This document shows, piece by piece, positions 26,450 to 36,058 of a stretch of 64,000 nucleotides of DNA. A program made the position numbers and the translations under genes. Every line of letters begins with the position of its first letter. The stretch's first letter is position 1. The stretch comes from Bacteroidota bacterium (GTDB taxonomy: Bacteria; Bacteroidota; Ignavibacteria; Ignavibacteriales; Ignavibacteriaceae). Under the pieces are notes generated by a model, which was given only the letters and a program-made list of their open reading frames with translations, was not told the origin of the DNA and ran no database searches. The stretch is taken from positions 100,711 through 164,710 of the forward strand of contig JAKAJV010000121.1 of the NCBI GenBank assembly GCA_021813585.1, read 5' to 3'.

Positions 26450-28918
26450 ATGGCAGCTAAAAAGAGAATAAAGAAAAATAAAAACGGGAGCGGAGAAAAA
26501 ACTGCTGCACCGGCTTCGGGCAAGAAGAAAAAAATTCTCGGCATTTTATTAATACTTTTTTCTATCTTAATTCTCCTTAGTATACTTTCTTATTCAAGAT
26601 TCGACAAGGCCAACTTAAATTATAAATTCAGCGACCTGTTCAGAGTCTTCGGATCCAACAGCGAGTTTATTCACAGAGCCGACAGTACCCATAACCTTCT
26701 CGGCATTTTCGGCGCGTATATATCCGACTTTTTTATTAATTCCACGCTCGGAATTTTTTCCTCAGTCTTCCCGCTTATGTTTCTTATCTGGGGAATTTCT
26801 TTCCTCTATAAGATCAGCTTTAGAAGGCTGATAAACATTTCTAACTTTTTAATTATTACCGGTGCTATTCTGGCCACATTCTTCGGCGTGTTAAGAACGC
26901 ACTACAAGGTGCTTACCGGTGTGTATGAAATTTCCGGTTCAATCGGCGATTACCTGGGAGAGGCGTCCGGCAGGCTGCTGGGCGGTATCGGAAGCATTTT
27001 CTTTCTTATTGCCGCCTCTGCCATTCTGCTTGTGGTTGCATTCGACATAAAGATAGAAAACATCTTTATGTTTTTTAAGAACATGTTTTTCAAGTCCGTT
27101 AATACAATTAAAGATGAGTATGAGAAAAGCGGCATCCCAGCAGATGAGGATGAGAACCTGAAAAAAATAAAAGAGCTGAGACCGGAAAAGGGCAGGAAGA
27201 AAGCACAGCCTAAAGAAAAAGCTCCCTCGGCCGAAGACTTAATGGAAGAGGAAGCCAAAGAGCAGACTAGAATCAGGATCATCAGAAAAAACGATTCGCC
27301 CACCGGACAGGAAGAGAACGCTGTTCAAAACGAAGAGCAGAAAAAAGTTGATTTGGAAAAAACCGGCGAGATTCCGGCGAAGGAAATAGACAGGGAAAAA
27401 GAAGCGGAGCTGCCCGACCAATGGAATGAAAAAATTTCTTATAAAAAGCCCGGTCTGGATTTATTAGAGCCTATACCTGAAGAGAATTTTAAAGTTGCTG
27501 AAGAAGAACTGAAAAAGAACGCCGAGCTCCTAAAAGAAAAGCTTAAGTTGTTCGATATCGAAATAGAAGATATATCCGTTACCCCGGGCCCGGTAGTTAC
27601 GCTTTATGAAATTGTTCCTTCGCCGGGAGTAAAGATTAGCCGGATAGTAGGATTGGAACACGACATAGCGCTTGCGCTTGCCGCAAGGGGAATAAGGATT
27701 ATTGCACCCATCCCAGGTAAAAGCGCCATAGGTGTGGAAATTCCAAATGCAGTAGCATCGCTTGTAAATGCGCGTTCTGTTTTAGGCAAGATATCGGAAT
27801 CCAATGCTGAGCTGCCTGTAGCATTGGGTAAAACAATTAACGGCGATGTGTACGTTACCGATCTTGCTAAAATGCCTCACCTGCTAATTGCCGGATCAAC
27901 CGGCTCCGGTAAAAGCGTCGGCATAAATATGCTCATCGCCAGCCTGCTTTATACAAAGCAGCCTGCAGAGGTAAAGCTTATTATGATCGATCCGAAGAAG
28001 ATCGAGCTTTCATTTTACAACAAGCTGCGCAGGCATTACCTGGCCGTGTCGCCAGACCTGGACGAAGAAATAATTACCAACCCGCAGAATGCCGTGCTGC
28101 TTTTAAAATCGGTTGAATATGAAATGGAGAAGCGTTACGACAAGCTGGCAAAAGCGGGTGTAAGAAACATTGTAGATTACAACCAGAAGTTAAACGATCC
28201 GAAGAGGAGGCCGAAGGATACTGATGAAGTAAAGCATCACCATCTTCCCTATCTAATAGTTATTATTGACGAGCTGGCTGATTTAATGATAACTGCCGGC
28301 AAAGAGGTAGAAGAACCTATTGCACGGCTTGCACAGCTTGCCAGAGCAGTCGGCATTCATCTTGTACTGGCAACTCAGCGCCCGTCGGTTAACGTTATTA
28401 CAGGAGTTATTAAGGCAAACTTCAGCGCAAGGATTGCTTACCAGGTTGCAACAAAAATTGATTCGCGCACTATCCTTGATATGAACGGCGCCGAGCAGCT
28501 GCTTGGCAGGGGCGATATGCTGTTCCTTCCAACCGGGTCGCCTAAGCCGATACGGGTCCAGAATGCATTCATTTCTACCGACGAAGTTGAAAGGATAACC
28601 GAATACATCCAGAAGCAGCCTGCATTTTCAAAGCCATTCTTCCTGCCTTCCTTATACGATAAGAAAAAAGAATCCTCATCCGGCTTCCTTTCCGATCTGG
28701 ACCCCATGTTTGAAGACGCTGCCAGAGTAATCGTGCGCCATCAGCAGGGCTCGGTTTCGCTGCTGCAAAGAAGATTGAAGCTCGGTTATTCCAGGGCTGC
28801 GCGTATAGTTGATCAGCTTGAGGAAGCAGGCATAGTTGGGCCGAACGACGGCAGCAAAGCCAGGACTGTTCTGATAGAGAACGAAGAGCAGCTGGAAACG
28901 ATTCTCCGCTCGCTTTAA
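26450..28918 (+). CDS. ftsK: DNA translocase FtsK
   Basis: The 822 residues have a basic N-terminus, four predicted membrane helices (about 25-200, for example ILGILLILFSILILLSIL), a charged linker (about 215-345) and an FtsK alpha/beta motor with Walker A GSTGSGKS (482-489) and Walker B VIIDELADL. A C-terminal gamma winged helix (DPMFEDAARVIV, LQRRLKLGYSRAARIVDQLE) recognises polarity sequences in DNA. It segregates chromosome termini at the septum. The end lies 11 nt from the stop of a convergent minus-strand gene with no terminator between. Confidence 0.97.
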   Translation: MAAKKRIKKNKNGSGEKTAAPASGKKKKILGILLILFSILILLSILSYSRFDKANLNYKFSDLFRVFGSNSEFIHRADSTHNLLGIFGAYISDFFINSTLGIFSSVFPLMFLIWGISFLYKISFRRLINISNFLIITGAILATFFGVLRTHYKVLTGVYEISGSIGDYLGEASGRLLGGIGSIFFLIAASAILLVVAFDIKIENIFMFFKNMFFKSVNTIKDEYEKSGIPADEDENLKKIKELRPEKGRKKAQPKEKAPSAEDLMEEEAKEQTRIRIIRKNDSPTGQEENAVQNEEQKKVDLEKTGEIPAKEIDREKEAELPDQWNEKISYKKPGLDLLEPIPEENFKVAEEELKKNAELLKEKLKLFDIEIEDISVTPGPVVTLYEIVPSPGVKISRIVGLEHDIALALAARGIRIIAPIPGKSAIGVEIPNAVASLVNARSVLGKISESNAELPVALGKTINGDVYVTDLAKMPHLLIAGSTGSGKSVGINMLIASLLYTKQPAEVKLIMIDPKKIELSFYNKLRRHYLAVSPDLDEEIITNPQNAVLLLKSVEYEMEKRYDKLAKAGVRNIVDYNQKLNDPKRRPKDTDEVKHHHLPYLIVIIDELADLMITAGKEVEEPIARLAQLARAVGIHLVLATQRPSVNVITGVIKANFSARIAYQVATKIDSRTILDMNGAEQLLGRGDMLFLPTGSPKPIRVQNAFISTDEVERITEYIQKQPAFSKPFFLPSLYDKKKESSSGFLSDLDPMFEDAARVIVRHQQGSVSLLQRRLKLGYSRAARIVDQLEEAGIVGPNDGSKARTVLIENEEQLETILRSL

Positions 28919-28929
28919 AGAACAAATAC

Positions 28930-29505
28930 CTAGTCGTTGAAATCTATCCTTAGTTTGGGGCTGTTACTCTCATTAAAGAAAATAAAGAATACCGCAATTA
29001 AAATTTCAAAAGCCGTTGTTATGTAAAAATAAAATACCCCGGTACGCAGATCGATTAAAAAGATAAGGTATTTCATTGCCAGGGATAGCTGGTACAGGCA
29101 AAGAACAAAATAAAAAATATTTATTGTCCTGTTGTTGTGCAGTTCCAGCGTAGTGGCCGTAAGGAAAAAAGAAAGAATTACCAGATGAAGAATAAGCAGG
29201 TTAATACTTATGAACGGGATCTGGGCAAAAGCTGAAATGAAAATACTTATAATCATCAGTAAGGCCGATGTTGTGATATATTTATAGTTCCATTTAAAGT
29301 TTAATACTGAGATAAGCATAAGCGGGGTAAAAATTTCGTATAGCCTGAACGGGTGGAACTTTACAAAATTGTAAAGCAGCTGGAACAGCGGATCGCTTAT
29401 GCCGAGCAATAAAAAATAATAGAAGTACCTTTTCCCGTGCTGCCTAAATGGGGGGAACAGCCATATTAAAATATCTAAATAAACAATTACTCTGGCAACC
29501 AGCAT
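28930..29505 (-). CDS. Polytopic membrane protein, unknown
   Basis: The 191 residues contain about six hydrophobic helices (for example YITTSALLMIISIFISAFA, LLILHLVILSFFLTATTLEL, TTAFEILIAVFFIFF), a short loop with FRQHGKRYFYYF, and a polar C-terminal tail. No catalytic motif or known family is recognised. It is the last gene of the minus-strand block, 3 nt after the 123-aa gene, so the two are probably co-translated. It may be a membrane partner of the two-component system upstream. Confidence 0.7.
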   Translation of the reverse strand: MLVARVIVYLDILIWLFPPFRQHGKRYFYYFLLLGISDPLFQLLYNFVKFHPFRLYEIFTPLMLISVLNFKWNYKYITTSALLMIISIFISAFAQIPFISINLLILHLVILSFFLTATTLELHNNRTINIFYFVLCLYQLSLAMKYLIFLIDLRTGVFYFYITTAFEILIAVFFIFFNESNSPKLRIDFND

Positions 29506-29508
29506 ATA

Positions 29509-29880
29509 TTATGAGCAGTAAGGCGGACAGATTTGTCCTTGTTCTAATGTATAATTCCCGTTTGTCAATGTGAAAACGGATTGTCTGTTTTCAAAATATG
29601 TCAGAGCTTCGTTACCGTCAGCGAGAAGTTCGGTAATTAACGAGATGCTGAATACCGTAAAGACATCGCTGTTCGAAATTATTAAACCATCGGGGTACAG
29701 CGGATTCCTGTTGTTGTCAAGTATTTGCGGCTGGGAGTTCATAACCCTGAACATTAGATATTCAGTTGTTTCATTTAACAGATTAATTAAATCGTTCGAC
29801 TTAAAATTTACCGATTCGTTAACAGCACCGAACTGGCTGTCTGCATCTGATGAGGAATAAATTTTACCGATATCTGTCAT
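29509..29880 (-). CDS. Unrecognised 123-aa protein with Cys-containing C-terminal tail
   Basis: There is no signal peptide or membrane helix. The sequence is polar and Asn/Ser-rich (SDLINLLNETTEYLMFRV-like segment NDLINLLNETTEYLMFRVM) and ends in GQICPPYCS, with two cysteines framing PPY in the last seven residues. The gene sits between a NarL-type regulator (80 nt upstream) and the membrane protein (3 nt downstream). A short Cys-Pro tail can mark a peptide precursor, a metal site or a disulfide cap. None of these is supported by a modifying enzyme nearby. Function unknown. Confidence 0.65.
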   Translation of the reverse strand: MTDIGKIYSSSDADSQFGAVNESVNFKSNDLINLLNETTEYLMFRVMNSQPQILDNNRNPLYPDGLIISNSDVFTVFSISLITELLADGNEALTYFENRQSVFTLTNGNYTLEQGQICPPYCS

Positions 29881-29960
29881 AAAAGCCTATTAATAGTTCT
29901 TAAATTTATCAAAATTCCGGATAATAAAATCAGAAATTAAAGCTTTAAATCTATTTTAAA

Positions 29961-30632
29961 CTAACCTTCCTTTTTATAGTTATACTCTATGGCATATCTA
30001 ATTAAGTCGGAGAGCGAATTTAAATGCAGCTTCTGAATAAGATGAGTGCGGTGCGTATCTACTGTTCTTAGGCTGATGTCTAATTTATCGGCAATCTCCT
30101 GACTGGTAAAGCCTTCGCTTATATATTGTAAAATTTCCCGCTCTCTTCTAGACAGAATTGATTTTTTCTCGGTCGTTTCTTTTTTATGTACTGATTCGAA
30201 TTTATTTATTAAAAGGTTCAGCTTCTCGTAATTAAACTCTTTGCCAAAGTATCTTTGGCCGGTGTGGATTTTTTTTATTGCCGATATAAGCTCGTCTTCC
30301 ATAATATTTTTATTTACCAGGCCATATCCGCCGGTTACAAGGCACGAATAAACGAACTCCTCATTATCGTACATGGAAAGGAAAAGTATTTTGGCAGACT
30401 CATCCGTATCCAGGATTTTCTTTGCTGCTTCAATCCCGGATAGCACGGGCATGGAAATATCCACCAACGAGATATCCGGATTAAGCTGAAAATATTTCAT
30501 AATTAGTTCTTCACCGTTCTCGGCTTCGCCAATTATTAATATCTCCGGGTACTCACTCAGCATTTTAATAATTCCGCGCCTGAATAATTTATGGTCGTCT
30601 GCTACAAGAATTTTTATAGATTCCGAATTCAT
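29961..30632 (-). CDS. NarL/LuxR-family response regulator
   Basis: The 223 residues comprise a receiver with D12-D13, phosphoacceptor D58 in SLVDISMP and K near the YGLVNKN segment, followed by a LuxR-type helix-turn-helix (LSRREREILQYISEGFTSQEIADKL, split here as LSRREREILQYI and GFTSQEIADKLDIS). The start overlaps the kinase stop as TAATG, so translation is coupled. Targets are unknown. The two genes downstream in the same block are candidates. Confidence 0.94.
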   Translation of the reverse strand: MNSESIKILVADDHKLFRRGIIKMLSEYPEILIIGEAENGEELIMKYFQLNPDISLVDISMPVLSGIEAAKKILDTDESAKILFLSMYDNEEFVYSCLVTGGYGLVNKNIMEDELISAIKKIHTGQRYFGKEFNYEKLNLLINKFESVHKKETTEKKSILSRREREILQYISEGFTSQEIADKLDISLRTVDTHRTHLIQKLHLNSLSDLIRYAIEYNYKKEG

Positions 30633-31780
30633 TAGTTTAGCTCCATCGGTATTTCAATAATAAGTAAAGTGCCGTTTCCCGGCGTGGTGTCTATTTTGAA
30701 ATTTCCTTTAGCGCTTTCAACCCGCTCCCGGATATTTATCAATCCGAGTCCGCTCTCTGCCTTTTTATTCCCGGCGTGGAAACCTACGCCGTCGTCCGAT
30801 ATTAGAATCCTGATCATATTGTTCTTTTGAATTACTTGAATGGAAAACTCGGATGCGTATGAATGCTTAAGTATATTGTTTATTGCTTCCTGGGCTATGC
30901 GGTACAAATTAAGCTCTAATTTTTTATCAATCCTTTTGTCCATCCCGAAGATATTAAGTGTGCCTTTAACGTTGCTTTCTTCGGATATTTTGTTAACCAA
31001 ATAGGTTAACGAAGGACCGAGCCCCATCTCATCCAGCACTGAAGGCTTAAGATTAAACAAGATGGCCTTTAATTCCTTTATGGTATTTTCAAGGGAATTT
31101 ATTATTTCATTAAATTTATTCAAGCTCCCGGATTTAAGCATAACTTCCTGGTAGTTTTTTATTAGGTTCATTTTCAGCAGCAGCAGGTTCTGGCCTATGC
31201 CGTCGTGCAGCTCTCTTCCTATCCTCATTCTGTCTTCTTCAATTTTGTCCTGCAGGTTTTTGGAAAGGGTTTTAAGCTTTATCTCATATTCTATCTTTTC
31301 AGTTATGTCGTGGAAATATATTTGAGCTATATCCAGCGAAGAAATTCCTCTGAAGAGAATAGAGTAATTTCTTGAGTTGAACGAATGAGTAATATTTTTT
31401 GATTTGTCATTCTTAATATACTCTGCTACAGGGAAATTTATTTGAGGTATTATGCCGGTTATGGATTTCCCGTTCAAGTCCTGGCCCGGCAGCAGCTGTT
31501 TTGCCGAATCGTTGGAAAAGATGATTACCCCTTTAATGTCTATCCTTAAAACCGGATCAGGGTCAAGCTCGGCAAAAAGCGCCATAAGCCGGATATTCTT
31601 TAATTCGAGGTCCTGCTTCTCAGCCAGATGCTTCCTCTGCAAGGGAAATATAACATACTTAAAAATTACAAATAAAACGACGAATAAAAGGAAAATGAAA
31701 ACTATAGTATAGTACACAGGGTCATTAAGACTGAAGATAAGCTTGGTATATTCACTTAACTCTCTAGAAAAATCTTCCAT
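30632..31780 (-). CDS. Sensor histidine kinase, NarX/DegS-type
   Basis: The 382 residues have one membrane helix (about 22-46), a PAS-like region (about 65-165, DPDPVLRIDIKGVIIFSND) and a HisKA_3 dimerisation domain with the phospho-His in GRELHDGIG (H192). The ATPase domain has AQEAINNILKHS, DDGVGFH and GLGLINIRERV. Having one helix and no large periplasmic domain, it probably senses a cytoplasmic or membrane cue. It is coupled on both sides by TAATG junctions to a small upstream gene and to the downstream regulator. Confidence 0.93.
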   Translation of the reverse strand: MEDFSRELSEYTKLIFSLNDPVYYTIVFIFLLFVVLFVIFKYVIFPLQRKHLAEKQDLELKNIRLMALFAELDPDPVLRIDIKGVIIFSNDSAKQLLPGQDLNGKSITGIIPQINFPVAEYIKNDKSKNITHSFNSRNYSILFRGISSLDIAQIYFHDITEKIEYEIKLKTLSKNLQDKIEEDRMRIGRELHDGIGQNLLLLKMNLIKNYQEVMLKSGSLNKFNEIINSLENTIKELKAILFNLKPSVLDEMGLGPSLTYLVNKISEESNVKGTLNIFGMDKRIDKKLELNLYRIAQEAINNILKHSYASEFSIQVIQKNNMIRILISDDGVGFHAGNKKAESGLGLINIRERVESAKGNFKIDTTPGNGTLLIIEIPMELN

Positions 31781-32052
31781 TAATCAGAATTATTTTCGTC
31801 TACCTTGTTGTTCAGATAGTAGATTATTTCACCGGATAGCTGCTGGGAATATCTTTTGGTTAAAATTGTTTCTTTTAATTTGTGGTTGGTTGCTTCAATA
31901 GCCTTATATATTATATCATCCTTTATTTCGGGAAATTGGACTTGTATTTGTTTTTTCAGGTAGTACTTGTTCTGGTATTCATTCAAATCGGAGAAGCTGA
32001 GAGAATTCAAGCTCAACAGATATTCCTTAAGTTTTATTATATCCATTCCCAT
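31780..32052 (-). CDS. Small protein leading the two-component operon
   Basis: This protein of 90 or 88 residues is helical and charged (IKLKEYLLSLNSLSFSDLNEY, IYKAIEATNHKLKETILTKRY), with no signal peptide or membrane segment. The stop codon overlaps the kinase ATG (TAATG). Of two in-frame ATGs, the second (32046 on the minus strand) has better spacing (9 nt) from the GGAG. Its fixed position in front of the kinase suggests an accessory or ligand-binding role for the pair. No family is recognised. Confidence 0.7.
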   Translation of the reverse strand: MGMDIIKLKEYLLSLNSLSFSDLNEYQNKYYLKKQIQVQFPEIKDDIIYKAIEATNHKLKETILTKRYSQQLSGEIIYYLNNKVDENNSD

Positions 32053-32205
32053 ATTCTCCAGATTATTTCTTTAAATATAATTTTTAAAAAGATCAATTCA
32101 ATCTGCCGTGCCGCTGTTTTTTTAAGAAATTTTAATATTTTTTTTATAAATTCAAATATTCATAAATTAACACGCTCGATAAAATAAGATTTTATTAAAA
32201 ACTTG

Positions 32206-32829
32206 ATGAAAAATATAAACCGGATGAAATTTAGTATAACAACTATGCTTGCTGCGCTGCTTCTTTTCTCGTCTTCTTTTGCGCAAAAGGATGCGGAAAG
32301 CCTGTTAAAAAATCTCCAGCAGAAGTTTAATTCTACAAGCGATATTTCGGCAGCGTTCGTTCAATCCCTTAACGGCAAGGTTAATCTGAAGGGGAAATTT
32401 TATTACATGAAGGAAGATAATTTTAAGCTAGAGCTTAAAGGCCTGGAAATAATTTCGAACGGCAAGACAAGCTGGAGCTATAATAAAAGGGAAAATAAGG
32501 TTATCATCAGCAATTACGATGCAAGTGATCCCTCAATACTGTCTCTTAATAAATTTGTAGATGAATATCCCGGGCAGTGCAATTTAAAATTAGAAGATGA
32601 AAGCGGGAAAAGCATGCTTGTGCTCGTTCCTAAAAAGCCGGGCTTAAACTTTAAGAGTGTTAAGATTGAGACCGGGCCCGGCGGCTTGATTGAAAAGATG
32701 TATATTGAGGATTTAAGCGGATCGGAAATCCAAATCGAATTTTCGAATTATCAATTAAATAAAAAACTAAGCAGTTCTTTTTTTACATTTACCCCGCCTA
32801 AAGGAAGCAAAGTTATTGACCTTAGATAA
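32206..32829 (+). CDS. lolA: Outer-membrane lipoprotein carrier protein LolA-like
   Basis: About 207 residues: a signal peptide (MLAALLLFSSSFAQ) followed by the LolA/LolB-type half-barrel with LLKNLQQKFNSTSDISAAF, LKGKFYYMKEDNFKLEL and the end FFTFTPPKGSKVIDL. LolA ferries lipoproteins across the periplasm. A TTG 3 nt upstream is in frame, but ATG 32206 is preferred. LolA-like genes often follow ftsK in this group of bacteria. Here a five-gene reverse block separates them. The 3' end overlaps the next gene by 14 nt. Confidence 0.88.
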   Translation: MKNINRMKFSITTMLAALLLFSSSFAQKDAESLLKNLQQKFNSTSDISAAFVQSLNGKVNLKGKFYYMKEDNFKLELKGLEIISNGKTSWSYNKRENKVIISNYDASDPSILSLNKFVDEYPGQCNLKLEDESGKSMLVLVPKKPGLNFKSVKIETGPGGLIEKMYIEDLSGSEIQIEFSNYQLNKKLSSSFFTFTPPKGSKVIDLR

Positions 32830-33871
32830 AGCAAAAAAAATCCGGTGGGTAAAGAATATTGTCAACTACTCCCTGTCTTTGGGCTTGAGCGCCGTATTTT
32901 TGTATATAGCTTTTTATAATGAGGATTTTAACAGGATTCTGACAATACTTTCCAACGCGTCGGTGTTCTGGATTGTAATTTTAGTAATTACAATGATCAT
33001 TTCCCATTATATACGCGCGGTGCGCTGGAAGGTAATTCTTCATTCGGTAAAGCCGGATGTTTCCATTTGGAATTTATTCGGCGCGCTTATGGTAGGCTAC
33101 GGAGTTAGCTGCGTTATCCCAAGAGTGGGAGAAGTATCCAGGGCTGTCCTTATTGGGAAATGGGAAAAGCTTTCGCGGTCTTCCATGTTCGGCACCGTTA
33201 TACTCGAAAGAGTAATCGACGTAATCTTTCTCGGATTAACCGTCATTGTGTCGGTGCTTATCTGGAGCGAAGATTTATACGTAAGCTTTCCCTGGCTTAA
33301 GACTGCCCTTTACCTAACGGTTTTCCTAATGGCATTCGTTGTATTGTTCATTTATCTTCTTGTAAAGTTTAGAGATAAATTTTACGGCTTGATAATAAAG
33401 ATACTCGGAAGAATATCCGGGAATATGGCGCATAAGGCGGCTTACGTTTTCGATATGCTTACACAGGGATTCGGCAGTTTAAGGGGACTTAAGAATTATG
33501 TCTTAACTATTATCCTCAGCATAGTAATAATGATGATTTATGCGTTGAATGCATACGTAGGGTTTTACATATTGGGAATGCAGAACATCCGGCATGTTAC
33601 GTATGCTATGGCCTGGGTACTTATGAGCATTAGCGCAATAGGCGTTGTTATCCCCACTCCGGGTGCAATCGGTTCTTACGAGGCGCTTTCCAAAGCAGCG
33701 CTAGTTTTGTTGTTCGGGTTCGGAGAGTCTATAAGCCTTGCCTATGCTATTATAACCCACCTGGTTAGCTATTTCTTATTTATCTTTTCCGGGCTTTTAT
33801 CGTTCTTTTTACTTAACCGTTATCACGATAATCTAATAAAAGTGGTAGAAACAAAACTGGAAGAATTATGA
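32816..33871 (+). CDS. Flippase-like membrane protein (YbhN/AglD2 family)
   Basis: The 351 residues carry about eight helices and the family motifs NLFGALMVGYGVSCVIPRVGEVSRA and VVIPTPGAIGSYEALSKAAL. This is the lysylphosphatidylglycerol-synthetase transmembrane / UPF0104 family, linked to lipid or polyprenol-sugar flipping. There is no ATG near the N-terminus. TTG 32816, with AAAGGA 10 nt upstream and overlap with the lolA end, is the likely start. It is in an operon with lolA and the next beta-barrel gene. Confidence 0.87.
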   Translation: MTLDKAKKIRWVKNIVNYSLSLGLSAVFLYIAFYNEDFNRILTILSNASVFWIVILVITMIISHYIRAVRWKVILHSVKPDVSIWNLFGALMVGYGVSCVIPRVGEVSRAVLIGKWEKLSRSSMFGTVILERVIDVIFLGLTVIVSVLIWSEDLYVSFPWLKTALYLTVFLMAFVVLFIYLLVKFRDKFYGLIIKILGRISGNMAHKAAYVFDMLTQGFGSLRGLKNYVLTIILSIVIMMIYALNAYVGFYILGMQNIRHVTYAMAWVLMSISAIGVVIPTPGAIGSYEALSKAALVLLFGFGESISLAYAIITHLVSYFLFIFSGLLSFFLLNRYHDNLIKVVETKLEEL

Positions 33872-34515
33872 AGTATGTATTCGCTTTATTACTTGCTCTA
33901 GCCGTAACATCCATTTCTTTTTCCCAGGTTGACTTACGCGGCGGAATGGGAGTTTATTTCGTCAACATGCCTTCGGTTATCGATTATCTGAATCAAAACT
34001 TTGCGCCTGCAGACCAGCAGCTCGGCAATTTTAATTCCGCGGTTATATTTTCCGGCGAAGGCGGCTACATGCTGAATAAGAATTACGAACTTGGACTGGA
34101 AGTAGCCTATCTTATAAACTCATATAACTTTTCTTATACCCTTGGAGTTTATAAGCTCAACTACGGAATAGTAATGCCTTCCATAGTCAATTACTATGTA
34201 ATTAGCGGCAAGGGATATTCTTTTAAATTCGGCGGGGGCATCGGCTTGCGCTTTGTTAAGGCCGATCAGCAGCTGCCTGCAACTCCCTCGGCAATTTCAT
34301 ATACGTCTACGGGGTTCGGCTTTCTGCTTAAAGCCGACGGCAATACTCTGCTGAGCGGAAATCTTTATGCAAACATCGGCGCCGACCTGCGGTATGACTT
34401 TAACGGCGAACCGAAGAGCAGCAGCGGATACCTTGTTAATAATGTTTATAAGAAGAATGTAAACTTTAACGCCCTTTCGGCGGGAATAAGACTGGGAATA
34501 ACATATTTATTTTAG
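33868..34515 (+). CDS. Outer-membrane beta-barrel protein
   Basis: The 215 residues have a signal peptide (YVFALLLALAVTSISFSQ), then strands rich in Gly and aromatics (GLEVAYLINSYNFSYTLG, YSFKFGGGIGLRFVK) and end LGITYLF with a C-terminal Phe. This is a small OmpW/OprF-barrel-like protein. It overlaps the upstream gene by 4 nt (ATGA). The cargo or role is unknown. Confidence 0.8.
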   Translation: MKYVFALLLALAVTSISFSQVDLRGGMGVYFVNMPSVIDYLNQNFAPADQQLGNFNSAVIFSGEGGYMLNKNYELGLEVAYLINSYNFSYTLGVYKLNYGIVMPSIVNYYVISGKGYSFKFGGGIGLRFVKADQQLPATPSAISYTSTGFGFLLKADGNTLLSGNLYANIGADLRYDFNGEPKSSSGYLVNNVYKKNVNFNALSAGIRLGITYLF

Positions 34516-34544
34516 CCTGTACTTAAGCAGGCAGGGAGGATTTA

Positions 34545-35393
34545 TTGAACATTTTTGAAGCGGCTCTTCTCGGTATTATTCAAGGGCTAACGGAATTTTT
34601 GCCGATAAGCAGTACGGGTCATCTTACAATTGCAGGCAAACTGATGCATCTTATTTCCGAGCAGCGACCGGAAGAATGGACGGCATTTATTGCCGTTATT
34701 CAACTCGGCACCTTAATTGCCGTAATAATTTATTTTTGGAAAGATATCTGGAAAATCATTTTTGAATTCTTAAACCAGAACTTTAAACAGAAAGTTAAAT
34801 TTAAGGAACAGAGCCTGAACTCTAAGTTGGGATGGCTGATAATAATCGGTTCCATACCTGTAGGTGTTATAGGTCTATCGCTGAAGAAAGTTATTGAAGG
34901 CTCGCTGACAAAGGATCTTTATGTAATTGCTGCAAGCCTTATTATTCTGGCCGTAATTCTTGCGGCTGCGGAAAAGACTGCAAAGCTTAAGAAAGGCATG
35001 GGCGGTATTACAAAGCTCGATGCCTTTATTGTGGGGGTATGTCAATCGCTGGCTCTTATTCCCGGCAGCTCGCGCTCAGGTACTACAATTACCGGCGGCT
35101 TGTTTCTAGGCATGAATAGAGAGACGGCGGCAAGGTTTTCGTTTTTACTAAGTATTCCCGCTGTACTTGCAAGCGGTCTTCTTGAGTTTTATGAATCGTT
35201 GAAATATATAAATTCATCAATGGCGGTTCATCTTGCAGTAGCGACAATCTTTGCACTGGTATTCGGTTATCTGTCAATCGATTTTCTGCTCAAGTATTTA
35301 AGAAGAAATTCAACCTTCTTGTTCGTTTATTATCGTATTGCACTCGGTATATTAATAATCGTTTTAATTTCCACCCATGTAATTATGCCTTAG
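34545..35393 (+). CDS. uppP: Undecaprenyl-diphosphatase
   Basis: The 282 residues show the UppP/BacA signatures [14 protein letters not shown] and [18 protein letters not shown], with about eight helices. The enzyme dephosphorylates undecaprenyl diphosphate to recycle the lipid carrier for peptidoglycan and O-antigen synthesis, and overexpression gives bacitracin resistance. The start is TTG at 34545 behind GGGAGGA. The motif spacing from the N-terminus agrees with family members. Confidence 0.95.
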   Translation: MNIFEAALLGIIQGLTEFLPISSTGHLTIAGKLMHLISEQRPEEWTAFIAVIQLGTLIAVIIYFWKDIWKIIFEFLNQNFKQKVKFKEQSLNSKLGWLIIIGSIPVGVIGLSLKKVIEGSLTKDLYVIAASLIILAVILAAAEKTAKLKKGMGGITKLDAFIVGVCQSLALIPGSSRSGTTITGGLFLGMNRETAARFSFLLSIPAVLASGLLEFYESLKYINSSMAVHLAVATIFALVFGYLSIDFLLKYLRRNSTFLFVYYRIALGILIIVLISTHVIMP

Positions 35394-35401
35394 GAGGAAC
35401 G

Positions 35402-36034
35402 ATGAGCAAAATCTTTTTGTTAATTATGCTGTTTGCGGTTTTAACCGGTTACGGTAATGCAGTATCAAATTCAAATAAAAATAAAATAGAAAGCAGCGCA
35501 ATGAATGATTCAACCAATACTGCCGCCGATTCAGTTCGCTTAAACGATTCGACATTGGTAGCGGTAATTAAAACAAATATGGGAACTATCAAAATTCAGC
35601 TATTACCGGTGGAAGCTCCGAAGACAGTTGAAAATTTTGTGGGGCTCTCCAATAAAGGATATTTTAACGGTATAATATTTCACCGCGTTATTTCCGGTTT
35701 CATGATTCAGGGCGGCGACCCTACCGGAACAGGCAGAGGCGGAGAAAGCATTTGGGGCGGCAAGTTTGACGATGAGATAAGCCCTAATCTGAAATTCGAC
35801 CAGCCCGGCGTAGTTGCTATGGCAAACGCAGGTCCTAATACTAACGGCAGCCAGTTTTTTATTACGGTAGCGCCCACACCCTGGCTCGACGGCCATTATT
35901 CCATTTTCGGAAAGGTTATCGGAGGGATGGATGTTGTTTATGCAATAAGCAACGTGGCTACTTCGGTTCCGGGTGATAGACCTTTATCCGATGTTGTTAT
36001 GGAAAGCGTTACCATAGAAAGCGGAAGCAAGTAA
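35402..36034 (+). CDS. Exported cyclophilin-type peptidyl-prolyl isomerase
   Basis: The 210 residues have a hydrophobic N-terminus ([16 protein letters not shown]), a Ser/Asn-rich linker to about 50, then the cyclophilin domain. That domain has [39 protein letters not shown] and [12 protein letters not shown], including the catalytic Arg in HRV. It catalyses cis-trans isomerisation at proline during protein folding, here in the periplasm. It lies 8 nt after uppP. Confidence 0.94.
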   Translation: MSKIFLLIMLFAVLTGYGNAVSNSNKNKIESSAMNDSTNTAADSVRLNDSTLVAVIKTNMGTIKIQLLPVEAPKTVENFVGLSNKGYFNGIIFHRVISGFMIQGGDPTGTGRGGESIWGGKFDDEISPNLKFDQPGVVAMANAGPNTNGSQFFITVAPTPWLDGHYSIFGKVIGGMDVVYAISNVATSVPGDRPLSDVVMESVTIESGSK

Positions 36035-36058
36035 AATTCATTTGTGTTGTTGAAATAA

